In this document: piece after piece, positions 26,482-35,974 of the stretch
Position numbering within the stretch: the first letter of the stretch is position 1
Layout: every line of letters begins with the position of its first letter
Origin: an uncultured Mycoplasma sp.
GTDB lineage: Bacteria > Bacillota_I > Bacilli_A > RF39 > UBA660
DNA length: 57,386 bases
Assembly (NCBI GenBank): GCA_946554525.1
Contig: CAMNSE010000007.1
Span: 1 to 57,386 of the forward strand
Direction: 5' to 3'
The notes under the pieces: model-generated
What the model saw: the letters and a program-made list of their open reading frames with translations, nothing else
Told to the model about the DNA's origin: nothing
The model's database searches: none
Made by a program: the position numbers and the translations under genes

Positions 26482-28800
26482 TTATTTTAAAATATAATCA
26501 TACATATTATACTTAATTATTTGACTACTTACAGTAAAACGATTGGCTACTATTTTATTAATACTTTCTATATATTCTTCTTCATTATCTAATGTTGCGC
26601 CTTTATTTATAGTAAATTTACCAGTATTATATACTCCATAATCACTTACCCAACTACGATTGGAAAATATTGCCAAACCTGGTGTATCACTTAGTATATC
26701 ATTCCCCATAATAAGCCTTGAATCATACTCTATACCAAACAAATTTAATAGAGTAGGTAAAATATCTATTTCGCTTCCAACTTTATCAACTAAAATGGTA
26801 TCTTCCATTGCACTATTCCAAATAACTAAATTACTTTTATTTACTCCCACAACTGCATCTCTTTTAAAATCACTAATTTCATTTATTTCATCTAAGGATA
26901 AGGTATATGGGTAATGATCTCCTACAAAAGATATTACTGTATCATCTAAAATTCCTTCTTCTCTTAAGCCATCAATTAAAGATTTTAGTGCTCTATCAAA
27001 TTCAATTTGTGTAGCCAGATAAGCTTTAACAGAATCAGAATATGGTAACTTTTCAACCAACTTTTTATTTTTCTTAGCAATCGGACTACTAGAGCCAAAA
27101 TGATATGGTCCATGTCCAGACATCGTAATATAATATGTTACAAAATGTTCATCATTCTTATATTCAGGAAGTGTTTTCTTAACCATCTCGATATCACTTG
27201 GGATCCATTTACAATTAACTATTTTTTCAAGTCCATTTCCACAAGCTGAAAAAGAATCAAAACCTTCAGTACTCATAGTTTTATCTCTCTCATAATAATC
27301 ATATTCCCAGTTATGATAGCTTCGCACATTATATCCTAAACTTTTAAAGGCATTTCCAAATGAATAAGTTAAAGTTGGTAGATCCTTCTTCCATGTTGAT
27401 AAAACTTCTTGAGTTGGAATTAGTCCCGTCGTAGCTTGAAATTCCCCTCCTGTAGTACTTAAAAAAACAGGAGAATAAAAATTATTAAATACAAATCCCT
27501 CATGAGTTAACTTATAAAGAGTTGGTGTAAGTTCAGGATCTACTGCAATTGTATTAAAAGATTCTGCTAAAATGAAAATCAAATTCTTATCCTTAAACAT
27601 TCCAGTATATTCATTTTTCTTTGATGCTTCACTATTTTTAAAATAGCTTAAAACGCTTTTAATAGTATTATTACTCTCATTATTAATTAATTCATCAAAA
27701 TTAATATCAATTTTATTATAAGAAATAGTTGGTTCTTCCTCTACCTTATTATTAGATGGATGTAATGTAATTTCCTCATCAAATCCAAATAATACTCTTT
27801 TTATATCTAATCTAGTATAAGTAGCTAAGCCAAATTTTTCTACCATTTTAAATTCATTATTAACATTATAATATAAATTATAGGCCGAATACATTTCATT
27901 TCGATTAATAAATAAAGATGCCAAAGATAGCATAAATATCCCAAATAAAACCATAATTTTAATTAATATATTTTTCCAACTAAAAGATTCAAAATTTATT
28001 TTCTTTCTAAAAATAACAAGTAATATGATAGGAAGTAAATATAATATAATAAAAATAACATTTTTAGAAAGAGTCTCAAATAATATATTTTTAAACTCTA
28101 CTACATTCCCAGCCATTCCAATAGTATTAAAAGAAAATATATTACTAAATAATTTATTAAAGAAAAAATGAAATGCATAATAACAACTAAATATAATAGT
28201 AAATATATATGTAATTACCTTATTAGCTCTTTTTTTAAATATATTAGATAATAATCCTAATAAGAGAATAACAGACGCACTAAAAAGCAATGTATATATA
28301 ATTCCTGTTGCGCTTTTAGTAACTAATACTTTAGTTAAAATTTCTAAATAAAGAATCATAAAAGAGTAAAAATAAAGAACACTATATTTTTTACTTTTTC
28401 TAATTTGCTTTAACTTCTTTTCTTCTTCAAAAATATCATAAAATTCATCACTTTGAGCCTCTTTTTCTATTGCTTTTTGAGGTTGTATTTCTTTTACTGA
28501 ACTTTCTTTTTTTACAGTATCTATCTTTTTATTTGAATTTATATTTTTAGTATTAGTAGTAGCTTTTTTTGCAGTAGTTTTTTTAGTTCCAGTTGTTGTT
28601 TTATTTTTATTAGCCACTGATTTACTACTTTTATTGGTATTTGTTTTAGTAGTTGTTCTAGCTTTAGTATTTGCTCCACTTTTAGTAGTGCTAGCCTTTT
28701 TTGTTTGATTTTTTTTCGTATTATTTATTTTATTTTTACTACTACTGCTTTTGTTTTGAGTAGTTTTTTTATTTTGATTATTTTTATTTTCATCTTTCAT
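26482..28800 (-). CDS. Lipoteichoic acid synthase-like sulfatase-family protein with Lys/Thr-rich N-terminal tail
   Basis: LtaS-type enzymes polymerise glycerol phosphate onto a glycolipid at the outer membrane face. This 772-residue protein has a 115-residue N-terminal tail made almost only of K, T, N and S. Five membrane segments lie between about 139 and 300. The extracellular sulfatase domain has LIFILAESFNTIA (E413), the nucleophile region LSTTGGEFQATTG (T449/T450), TMSGHGPYHF and FVGDHYPY. The catalytic features are present. The tail is cytosolic and unusual. The start follows GGAGTGATTTTTT. It is divergent from gtrA. Confidence 0.87.
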   Translation of the reverse strand: MKDENKNNQNKKTTQNKSSSSKNKINNTKKNQTKKASTTKSGANTKARTTTKTNTNKSSKSVANKNKTTTGTKKTTAKKATTNTKNINSNKKIDTVKKESSVKEIQPQKAIEKEAQSDEFYDIFEEEKKLKQIRKSKKYSVLYFYSFMILYLEILTKVLVTKSATGIIYTLLFSASVILLLGLLSNIFKKRANKVITYIFTIIFSCYYAFHFFFNKLFSNIFSFNTIGMAGNVVEFKNILFETLSKNVIFIILYLLPIILLVIFRKKINFESFSWKNILIKIMVLFGIFMLSLASLFINRNEMYSAYNLYYNVNNEFKMVEKFGLATYTRLDIKRVLFGFDEEITLHPSNNKVEEEPTISYNKIDINFDELINNESNNTIKSVLSYFKNSEASKKNEYTGMFKDKNLIFILAESFNTIAVDPELTPTLYKLTHEGFVFNNFYSPVFLSTTGGEFQATTGLIPTQEVLSTWKKDLPTLTYSFGNAFKSLGYNVRSYHNWEYDYYERDKTMSTEGFDSFSACGNGLEKIVNCKWIPSDIEMVKKTLPEYKNDEHFVTYYITMSGHGPYHFGSSSPIAKKNKKLVEKLPYSDSVKAYLATQIEFDRALKSLIDGLREEGILDDTVISFVGDHYPYTLSLDEINEISDFKRDAVVGVNKSNLVIWNSAMEDTILVDKVGSEIDILPTLLNLFGIEYDSRLIMGNDILSDTPGLAIFSNRSWVSDYGVYNTGKFTINKGATLDNEEEYIESINKIVANRFTVSSQIIKYNMYDYILK

Positions 28801-28907
28801 AAAAAATCACTCCATTTATATATTATACCAAAAATTAAAAAAGAATAAAGAAAAATATTTTCTTTTTTAAATTATTTAGGTATAATGATAATAAGGAGTG
28901 AATAAAA

Positions 28908-29336
28908 GTGAAAAAACTAAAAGACTTATATAAAAAATATGAAGAAATAATCAACTATTTAATTGTCGGAGGACTAACAACAGTTGTAAGTTTAGCTAGT
29001 TATTATTTATGTGTATACACTATATTAGATCCTAAAATAGGATGGCAACTACAACTTGCTAACATTATTAGTTGGGTATGTGCTGTAACATTCGCTTATT
29101 TTACAAACCGCAAATATGTGTTTAAAAGTAAAGAAAAAAACATGATAAAAGAAGCATCATCTTTCTATGCTTCTCGTGTAGTTACACTGCTTGCAGATAT
29201 GTTAATTATGTTCTTACTCGTAACCGTATTACACGGAAATGATAAAATTGCTAAAATTATTGTTCAAATAGTTGTAACAATTGGAAATTACATAATTAGT
29301 AAATTCTTTGTATTTAATAAAAAGAAAACTAATTAA
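28908..29336 (+). CDS. GtrA-like four-helix membrane protein
   Basis: A 142-residue GtrA/DPMS-like protein with four membrane segments. It has the family signature YLIVGGLTTVVSLASYYL near the start and SWVCAVTFAYFTNRKYVFKS in the middle. GtrA proteins are thought to help move lipid-linked sugars. The GTG start (28908) is 9 bases behind AAGGAG, and a TATAAT lies at 28881-28886. It stands between the LTA synthase-like gene and an envelope glycosyltransferase-like gene. Its stop overlaps the convergent TspO gene by 8 bases. Confidence 0.9.
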   Translation: MKKLKDLYKKYEEIINYLIVGGLTTVVSLASYYLCVYTILDPKIGWQLQLANIISWVCAVTFAYFTNRKYVFKSKEKNMIKEASSFYASRVVTLLADMLIMFLLVTVLHGNDKIAKIIVQIVVTIGNYIISKFFVFNKKKTN

Positions 29337-29766
29337 GTAAATATACTCCAAAGTTTAAATAAGCTGCAAACAAAAGCCATAATAAATAAGGAAGATTTAA
29401 ATAAAAGGCTTCTTTTTTTATTGTTTTAAAATCTTTTAACATACGTATTACTAAAATGATTAAAAGAATTAACCAAAAAAACGCTACTAAATACCAGTTT
29501 AATCTAAAGAAAATAAGCGGCCAAATTATATTTACTATAAGTTGTAATTTATAGTATTTGCTTTCATTGTTTGTAAGATAGTTCCCAAGTCCCATTAAAA
29601 AATAAAGAATTGTCCACACTATTGGAAAAATGACTACTGGAGGAGATAATAGCGGCTTATTAAATGATCCATAAGCGCTTGTATTACTGATAAATCCTAT
29701 TATTGCTCCTAAGCCTATGGGAATCAAAATATTTAATATTAATTCTTTATTAAAAAATTTTTTCAT
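29329..29766 (-). CDS. TspO/MBR family membrane protein
   Basis: A 145-residue five-helix protein of the TspO/peripheral benzodiazepine receptor family. The Trp/Pro signature FPIVWTILYFLMGLG is at about 47-61, and the fourth helix region carries the aromatic motif FRLNWYLVAFFW. TspO proteins bind porphyrins or related ligands; the physiological role is unclear. The start follows AACAGGTGTTAAT. It is not clearly in an operon with the gene at 29819-31675, from which 52 bases separate it. Confidence 0.85.
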   Translation of the reverse strand: MKKFFNKELILNILIPIGLGAIIGFISNTSAYGSFNKPLLSPPVVIFPIVWTILYFLMGLGNYLTNNESKYYKLQLIVNIIWPLIFFRLNWYLVAFFWLILLIILVIRMLKDFKTIKKEAFYLNLPYLLWLLFAAYLNFGVYLLN

Positions 29767-29818
29767 ATTAACACCTGTTATTAATATATTATAATTAATT
29801 ATAATTATAACAAAAAAG

Positions 29819-31675
29819 CTAATTTTTATTAGCTTCTTTTTTTATATAACTATGTAATAATCCTATAATAAGAGGCAGGCTCATCATAATTGGAAAAATA
29901 TATCTAAAATAGGTATTAACTGGCCCCACTAATACAGTAAGTAATAAAACAAATGCTGGTAATAATAATGGAATTAATTTTTTCTTATGCTCGGTAATCA
30001 TAAATGTTAATAAGTATAGATATATCCACACGATAAATCCTACATTAACTAAAGATCCCACAATTGGAATATAAGGATAAGCAACCCCAATGCCAGTTAA
30101 AGCTCCCCTAGCTATTTTAAGACCATTATAATGATATGGAAGACCTGCTTCTATTAATTTAGTATCATATTCATGATAGATATACCAATTAGAAGTATTA
30201 GGATAAAAATAACCATAGGTTGTATTTAAAAATGCATCTATATACACTCCCGGATGCTTAAAAAAACATAAAAACCAAACTTTAAAATAAGCCTTTAAAT
30301 CTTCTGTTGTTGCATCTTTATTAAATTTATTTTTAACTTTATCGGCTAAGTGAGGTTCATATCTAGAAGCAAGAGTATCATATTCTAAAATTTTATCTAT
30401 TACCTCTCTTTCTTCATTTGTTATTTCTTCATTATAATACTTTACATATCTAGCTGTTTGTTGAAATGGAACAGACATAGTCTCTCTAATACTTCCTGGA
30501 GTAATATTAATATATGGAAGCAGCAGTTTATTGTGAGATACATATAAAGATACACTAAGAAGTAAAAGTATTAATAATTTAAATCTTTTATTTTTAAGTA
30601 AAATAATCAAAGCTGGAAAACTAAGTAATATTATATAAACCCCATTATTACGAATTAGCATCATAATTAAAAGTAATAAAAATAATCCAATATAATCTAC
30701 CTTTTTATAAGGCTTATTGGTAATGAGCTTATGAAGTTCTATAATATAAAAAACAAACAAACTAGCAAATATTGTATCCTTAACTGGGCTTAAAGCATAA
30801 AAAGGAAATACTGGAGTAAATGCAAAAATACACAATACGATAAAGCGATAAATAAAAGGGATGCTTTCTTTTTTTAAATAAACGAGTGCATAAGATAAAG
30901 CACTAATTAAAATAAATATTTGAAAACAAGAAAATAAGAAAATCCCAAAGTTTAAACTTCCAATTAAATCGCCTATTTTTGCAAATCCACCTAAGATAAA
31001 AGTATGAAATACAGGATGATGATTTGTAATTAATACATTTGGATTAATTAAATTAACTCCAGTTATATAATGAGTTTCTATATTAAAATACTGTTTAATT
31101 TGATTAGCTGGATCTGGTGATAAGATAGCAGGATAAAAACTGATAATATATGGAAGCCAAGAAATTAAAAGAACTAAAATAGTTACTTTATAAGGGTGGG
31201 CTTCATAATACTCCTTAAATTTTTTTAGAGTTTTTTTTTCACTCTTTTTTGATAAATCAAGATTAAGTAGATAATTAGTAACTAACTCTAGTATTGTAGA
31301 TATAAAAAAGTAATAAGTGATAAAACGAATAATAGATATAACTATACAAATAATATTTCCAAATACTAAATAGGTTGTTCCACTAATACTATAACTATAA
31401 CCAAATACTAAAAATAAAGAAAATAATAAACTAAGAACTTTATATCTTCTCTTTTTAGGCATAAATAAATATTTTTTATAAAAAATTATAAGAGCTACGC
31501 CGATAATTAACATTAGCAAAAATTGGGTATTATAATAACTAAAATGAATCAATTCTTTTAAATTAGATAGTTTAATAATACCTTCTCCAACAATATACAT
31601 TTCTTTTAAAGCTGCCTCTGCATATAAACAAAAAGCTGATAAAATACTTAAAAATATAATAAGAAACTTTTTCAT
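29819..31675 (-). CDS. Polytopic DUF6020-like putative glycosyltransferase
   Basis: A 618-residue membrane protein with about 12-14 hydrophobic segments. An external loop carries PDPANQIKQYFN and NHHPVFHTFILGGFAKIGD, features seen in DUF6020 and GT39-like lipid-linked-sugar transferases. A further external domain around 400-510 contains FKHPGVYIDAFLNTTYGYF. I chose the ATG at 31673-31675 behind AGGTGATG; a GTG at 31684 is inside that ribosome site. The substrate is unknown. The location next to gtrA and the LTA synthase suggests envelope-polymer work. Confidence 0.7.
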   Translation of the reverse strand: MKKFLIIFLSILSAFCLYAEAALKEMYIVGEGIIKLSNLKELIHFSYYNTQFLLMLIIGVALIIFYKKYLFMPKKRRYKVLSLLFSLFLVFGYSYSISGTTYLVFGNIICIVISIIRFITYYFFISTILELVTNYLLNLDLSKKSEKKTLKKFKEYYEAHPYKVTILVLLISWLPYIISFYPAILSPDPANQIKQYFNIETHYITGVNLINPNVLITNHHPVFHTFILGGFAKIGDLIGSLNFGIFLFSCFQIFILISALSYALVYLKKESIPFIYRFIVLCIFAFTPVFPFYALSPVKDTIFASLFVFYIIELHKLITNKPYKKVDYIGLFLLLLIMMLIRNNGVYIILLSFPALIILLKNKRFKLLILLLLSVSLYVSHNKLLLPYINITPGSIRETMSVPFQQTARYVKYYNEEITNEEREVIDKILEYDTLASRYEPHLADKVKNKFNKDATTEDLKAYFKVWFLCFFKHPGVYIDAFLNTTYGYFYPNTSNWYIYHEYDTKLIEAGLPYHYNGLKIARGALTGIGVAYPYIPIVGSLVNVGFIVWIYLYLLTFMITEHKKKLIPLLLPAFVLLLTVLVGPVNTYFRYIFPIMMSLPLIIGLLHSYIKKEANKN

Positions 31676-31740
31676 ATGCATCACCTATCTTTATTATATC
31701 AAAGCTAAGCTTTTTTTAAAAGTATTATATTTAAAATCAC

Positions 31741-31769
31741 TTGCACAATTTAGTTAACTAATATATAAT
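31741..31769 (+). promoter_or_regulatory. uvrB promoter with a palindrome in the spacer
   Basis: TTGCAC (31741-31746), a 17-base spacer and TATAAT (31764-31769). The spacer contains the perfect 12-base palindrome TTAGTTAACTAA (31750-31761). It is not the usual SOS half-site pattern, but the position is that of a repressor site. Confidence 0.6.
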
Positions 31770-31854
31770 AAAGTCATTAAATAAAAACTACGGGATATTA
31801 ATTTTAATTTGGGAATAATATAAAGGAATAAAAAATAGATAAGAGGTAACAAAT

Positions 31855-33801
31855 ATGTTTGAGTTAGTATCAAAATACAAGCCAAGTGGAGATCAACCTA
31901 AAGCAATTAAAGAATTAGCTGATGGGATAAAAAATGGAAAAAAAGAACAAGTATTATTAGGTGCAACAGGAACTGGTAAAACTTTTACTATTGCTAATGT
32001 AATTGCGAGTGTTAATAAACCAACCCTAGTTTTAGCTCATAATAAAACTTTAGCAGGTCAATTATATTCAGAATTTAAAGAATTGTTTCCAAATAATCAT
32101 ATTGAGTATTTTGTCTCTTATTATGATTATTACCAACCTGAAGCATATGTACCATCAAGTGATACTTATATAGAAAAAGATTCATCTATTAATGATGAAA
32201 TAGATGAACTCCGTCATGGTGCTACTTCTGCTTTAATTAATTATAAAGATGTAATTGTAGTATCTAGTGTATCATGTATATATGGTATTGGTGAAAAAGA
32301 AGAATATGAAAAATCAATGCTAGTACTAACTGTAGGCGATACTATAAAAAGAAATGATATTGTAAGCCGTCTTGTTGATATGACTTATGAGAGAAGTGAT
32401 ATTGATTTTCATCGTGGGACATTTAGAAGTCGCGGAGATATTATTGATGTTATTCCTGCGAATGAACATGCTCATGGAGTCAGAATTGAACTTTTTGGCA
32501 ATGAAATAGATAGAATTTCTACTTTTGATCCAGTAACGGGTGTTGTTATAGCTGATAAAAAAACTGTAACAATTTCTCCAGCTTCTCACTTTGTAACAAG
32601 CCCCGAAAAATTAGAAGAAGCAATAAGAAGAATTGAATCTGAACTAGAAAGCAGACTTAAATATTTCAAAGATAACAATAAATTATTAGAAGAGCAACGT
32701 CTTAGAGAAAGAACAAATTATGATATCGAAATGTTAAAAGAAACAGGATTTTGTAATGGAGTAGAAAACTATTCAAGACATTTAGCTCTACGTGGTGAGG
32801 GAGAAACTCCTACATGTTTAATTGATTTCTTTCCTGATGACTTTTTACTTGTTGTAGATGAGTCTCATGTTACTCTTCCCCAAGTTAGAGGAATGTATAA
32901 CGGAGATAGAATGCGAAAACAAACATTAGTAGACTACGGTTTTAGACTTCCTAGTGCTCTTGATAATAGACCACTAAACTATACAGAGTTTGAATCAAAG
33001 ATTAACCAAGCAATTTATGTTTCAGCAACTCCAGGAGATTATGAACTTGAACATACCAATAATACATTTATAGAACAAATTATAAGGCCTACTGGTCTTC
33101 TTGACCCTACAATTGAGGTTAAACCTACTACTAATCAAATTGATGATATTATTGAACAAATAAAAGTTAGAATTAAAAAGAATGAAAGAGTATTAATCAC
33201 TACACTTACTATCAGGATGAGTGAAGAGTTAACTAATTACTTAAAAGAGATGGGTATCAAAGTCGCATATTTACATAGTGAAGTTAAAACTTTAGAACGT
33301 CTAAAAATTATTCAGGACCTAAGAAAAGGTATTTATGATTGTATTGTCGGAATTAATCTTCTAAGAGAAGGATTAGATATCCCTGAAGTAAGCTTAATAT
33401 GCATATTAGATGCTGATAAGCAAGGATTCTTAAGAAGTGAACGCTCATTAATTCAAACTATAGGTAGATGTGCTAGAAATGCAAGTGGACATGTTATCAT
33501 GTATGCTGATACAATTAGCGAAGCAATGAATAGCGCCATAAAAGAAACTGCTAGACGTAGGGAAATACAAAATAAGTTTAATAAAGAACATGGAATTACT
33601 CCAAAAACTATTATCAAAGATATTAAAGAAATAGTATCTAATGAAATAGAAAATAAAGCTCATAAGCAAAAGATTAGCAAAAAAGAAAAAGAAAGCATTT
33701 TATTAACACTAGAAGATGAAATGAAAGAAGCAGCTAAAAACTTGGATTTTGAACGAGCAATGGAACTTCGTGATATAATATTTGAAATGAAAAAGAACTA
33801 A
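31855..33801 (+). CDS. uvrB: UvrABC excinuclease subunit B
   Basis: UvrB is the helicase-like damage verifier of nucleotide excision repair. The 648 residues are the usual length. Walker A GATGTGKT is at 36-43, the beta-hairpin region [15 protein letters not shown] at about 92-106, then VDESHV, the helicase motif [15 protein letters not shown] and a C-terminal UVR domain ([11 protein letters not shown]). The start follows AGAGGTAACAAAT. It is separated from uvrA by about 13 kb, whereas many Firmicutes carry uvrB-uvrA in tandem. Confidence 0.97.
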   Translation: MFELVSKYKPSGDQPKAIKELADGIKNGKKEQVLLGATGTGKTFTIANVIASVNKPTLVLAHNKTLAGQLYSEFKELFPNNHIEYFVSYYDYYQPEAYVPSSDTYIEKDSSINDEIDELRHGATSALINYKDVIVVSSVSCIYGIGEKEEYEKSMLVLTVGDTIKRNDIVSRLVDMTYERSDIDFHRGTFRSRGDIIDVIPANEHAHGVRIELFGNEIDRISTFDPVTGVVIADKKTVTISPASHFVTSPEKLEEAIRRIESELESRLKYFKDNNKLLEEQRLRERTNYDIEMLKETGFCNGVENYSRHLALRGEGETPTCLIDFFPDDFLLVVDESHVTLPQVRGMYNGDRMRKQTLVDYGFRLPSALDNRPLNYTEFESKINQAIYVSATPGDYELEHTNNTFIEQIIRPTGLLDPTIEVKPTTNQIDDIIEQIKVRIKKNERVLITTLTIRMSEELTNYLKEMGIKVAYLHSEVKTLERLKIIQDLRKGIYDCIVGINLLREGLDIPEVSLICILDADKQGFLRSERSLIQTIGRCARNASGHVIMYADTISEAMNSAIKETARRREIQNKFNKEHGITPKTIIKDIKEIVSNEIENKAHKQKISKKEKESILLTLEDEMKEAAKNLDFERAMELRDIIFEMKKN

Positions 33802-33804
33802 GAA

Positions 33805-33832
33805 AAAAGTTTTGTAAATTTACAAAACTTTT
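33805..33832. terminator. Bidirectional terminator between uvrB and the XRE gene
   Basis: AAAAGTTTTGTAAA followed directly by its complement; T-runs follow on the plus strand. It ends uvrB and, in the other direction, the convergent XRE gene. Confidence 0.75.
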
Positions 33833-34043
33833 ATTTTTTCTTGATAATAATTTCAAGATCAAAATTATTCATTAATTTCATTAAAAATTCAATATTATAA
33901 TTAACTGAACCTGCCTCATATTGCTCAATAGTTCTAGTAGATTTATCCATTTTCTTAGCAAACTCTTTTTGAGTTAAATCTGTCCATTCACGAATAATTT
34001 TTATAATATCGCCTTGAGAATATTCACTAAGATTTATCTTCAT
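33831..34043 (-). CDS. Small XRE-family regulator facing a putative small RNA
   Basis: A 70-residue single-domain XRE protein: IREWTDLTQKEFAKKMDKST, then RTIEQYEAGSVNYNIEFLMK. The ATG follows ATAGGTGGTATT. It is convergent with uvrB and divergent from the small transcript at 34145-34231, with the palindrome TCACTA-N5-TAGTGA between them. It may repress that transcript or itself. Confidence 0.85.
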   Translation of the reverse strand: MKINLSEYSQGDIIKIIREWTDLTQKEFAKKMDKSTRTIEQYEAGSVNYNIEFLMKLMNNFDLEIIIKKK

Positions 34044-34096
34044 AATACCACCTATTGTCTATAGTTTACCAAAAGAAATGAAAATATTCTCAAAAC

Positions 34097-34138
34097 TCAC
34101 TATTTAGTAGTGACATTTTTTAAAAATTATGATAGACT
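34097..34138 (+). promoter_or_regulatory. Promoter and operator-like palindrome ahead of the putative small RNA
   Basis: GTGACA (34110-34115), a 17-base spacer and TAGACT (34133-34138). The inverted repeat TCACTA-N5-TAGTGA (34097-34113) overlaps the -35 element, so a bound regulator would block initiation. Confidence 0.45.
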
Positions 34139-34144
34139 AATTAG

Positions 34145-34231
34145 TAGGTGAAGCATAAACTATTCCACGCCAAAAATATTTATGCTGGGTATGGGTGGGT
34201 TTTAAAAACACAAGAGTAATCTTGTGTTTTT
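34145..34231 (+). ncRNA. Putative small structured RNA of unknown class
   Basis: A plausible promoter at 34110-34138 and a strong terminator at 34204-34231 define an RNA of about 87 nt with no open frame. It contains the stem GCATAAA (34153-34159) / TTTATGC (34179-34185). The loop holds CTATTCCACGCC and the 3' flank is the G-rich GGGTATGGGTGGG, so loop-to-tail pairing (CCAC with GTGG) could form a pseudoknot. G-richness is striking in this AT-rich region. It matches no RNA family I recall. Function unknown. Confidence 0.4.
34204..34231. terminator. Terminator between the putative small RNA and fhs
   Basis: A perfect 12-base stem AAAAACACAAGA/TCTTGTGTTTTT with loop GTAA. It works for both strands and lies 27 bases after fhs. 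Confidence 0.75.
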
Positions 34232-34257
34232 AATTTGCTAATAATTTTATATATATT

Positions 34258-35907
34258 TTAAAATAAACCAACGATATTATTATCTATTAGATCTATCTGT
34301 TCAAAATTAGGTTTCTTTGGTAATCCTGGCATTGTCATAATATCTCCTAGTAATACAGTTATAAACCTTGCACCAGCATATAACCTAATATCTCTTACAG
34401 TAACTTCAAAATCTTTCGGATCTCCTAATTTTTTAGGATCATCAGATAAAGAATATTGCGTTTTTGCAATGCAAATAGGATAAGACTCATAAATTGTATT
34501 TTCTAGTTGTTTAATTTTATCAAGAGCTATATCACTATATTTTACATGCGAAGCATGATAAATTTTGCTTGTAATTTTTTCTATTTTATCCATAATACTA
34601 TCTTCAAGTTCATAAGGATGAACTATAATAGGATCATCATTTGCTACTTCCATTACTTTTTTAGCTAAAGAAATTGCACCTTCTCCACCATTTACATAGG
34701 CAGTACTTACTTCCATTGGAACATTTAGAGAATCACATATTTCTCTTACACATTCAATTTCTAAATCTGTATCAGTTGTGTAGCGATTTAGCGCAACCAC
34801 TACTGGGATCCCAAAAGACTTCATATTTAAAATATGAGCTTTTAAGTTACTACTACCCTCTTTAACTGCTTCTATATTTTCTTTTAAAATATCTTCTTTT
34901 TCTATTCCTGCATTATATTTAAGAGCTTTTAATGTTGCAACCAAAACAATTGCTGATGGTGCAAATTCTCCAGTACGACATTTAATGTCTAAAAATTTTT
35001 CGGCTCCTAAGTCTGAGCCAAAACCAGCTTCAGTAACAACATAATCTCCTAATGATAAAGCCGCTTTAGTTGCAATTATAGTATTACATCCATGCGCAAT
35101 ATTAGCAAAAGGTCCACCATGAACAAAAGCAGGATTACCTTCTAGGGTTTGAACTAAATTAGGTTTTATTGCATCTTTTAAAAGAGTTACCATACTTCCA
35201 GTAATATTAAGATCACGTACATATATAGGTTTATGATCATAATTATAGCCAATTACTATTTCATCAATTCTATTTTTCAAATCTTCTAAATCACGTGCTA
35301 AACAAAAAAGAGTCATTATCTCACTAGCAGCAGTGATATTAAAGTGATCCATACGTGGGACCTCTTTTGCCATAGATAAACCCACATTAACACTTCTAAG
35401 TGCTCTATCATTAATATCTAAACACCTAGAAAAAGAAATTGTCTTTGGGTCAATATTTAGACTATTGCCAAAATATAAATGATTATCTATAGCTGAGCAT
35501 AAAAGATTATTAGCTGCAGTAATTGCATGAAAATCTCCGGTGAAATGAAGATTAATATCTTCCATAGGAATAATTTGAGAATATCCTCCTCCAGTTGCGC
35601 CACCCTTCATCCCAAACACAGGCCCTAAAGAAGGTTCGCGTAAGGCTAATACAGAAGTTTCACCAAGCTTACATAAAGCATCATCAAGTCCAATACTAAC
35701 TGTTGTTTTTCCCTCACCATAAGGAGTAGGTGAGATTGCTGTCACTAAAATTAATTTACCCTTTTTCCTTTTTTCTAACTTATTAACATCAACTTTAGCT
35801 TTTAGATTGCCATATAATTCTAAAGCATCTAAAGAAATTCCAAGCTTACTTGCTACTTCTGTAATTTTTTTAGGAATTACTCCATGTGCTATTTCAATAT
35901 CAGTCAT
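34258..35907 (-). CDS. fhs: Formate--tetrahydrofolate ligase
   Basis: This enzyme makes 10-formyl-tetrahydrofolate from formate, THF and ATP. The 549 residues are full length. The nucleotide-binding signature TPYGEGKTTVSIGL is at 61-74, and GFGSDLGAEKFLDIKCR and FVHGGPFANIAHGCNT follow, both diagnostic. The start at 35905-35907 lies behind GGAGGATGATAAA; the open frame extends to 35922. It is a single-gene unit. The presence of fhs fits an anaerobic one-carbon metabolism. Confidence 0.97.
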   Translation of the reverse strand: MTDIEIAHGVIPKKITEVASKLGISLDALELYGNLKAKVDVNKLEKRKKGKLILVTAISPTPYGEGKTTVSIGLDDALCKLGETSVLALREPSLGPVFGMKGGATGGGYSQIIPMEDINLHFTGDFHAITAANNLLCSAIDNHLYFGNSLNIDPKTISFSRCLDINDRALRSVNVGLSMAKEVPRMDHFNITAASEIMTLFCLARDLEDLKNRIDEIVIGYNYDHKPIYVRDLNITGSMVTLLKDAIKPNLVQTLEGNPAFVHGGPFANIAHGCNTIIATKAALSLGDYVVTEAGFGSDLGAEKFLDIKCRTGEFAPSAIVLVATLKALKYNAGIEKEDILKENIEAVKEGSSNLKAHILNMKSFGIPVVVALNRYTTDTDLEIECVREICDSLNVPMEVSTAYVNGGEGAISLAKKVMEVANDDPIIVHPYELEDSIMDKIEKITSKIYHASHVKYSDIALDKIKQLENTIYESYPICIAKTQYSLSDDPKKLGDPKDFEVTVRDIRLYAGARFITVLLGDIMTMPGLPKKPNFEQIDLIDNNIVGLF

Positions 35908-35974
35908 TTTATCATCCTCCAATTTACTTGATTATATCATATAAAAAACAAAAACTTAAGTAGTTCTTGTTCTT

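Noticed and set aside
34145-34231. ZTP or THF riboswitch for fhs
   Set aside because: The sequence is on the opposite strand and downstream of fhs, and lacks the conserved ZTP or THF core, so it cannot be the leader of that gene.
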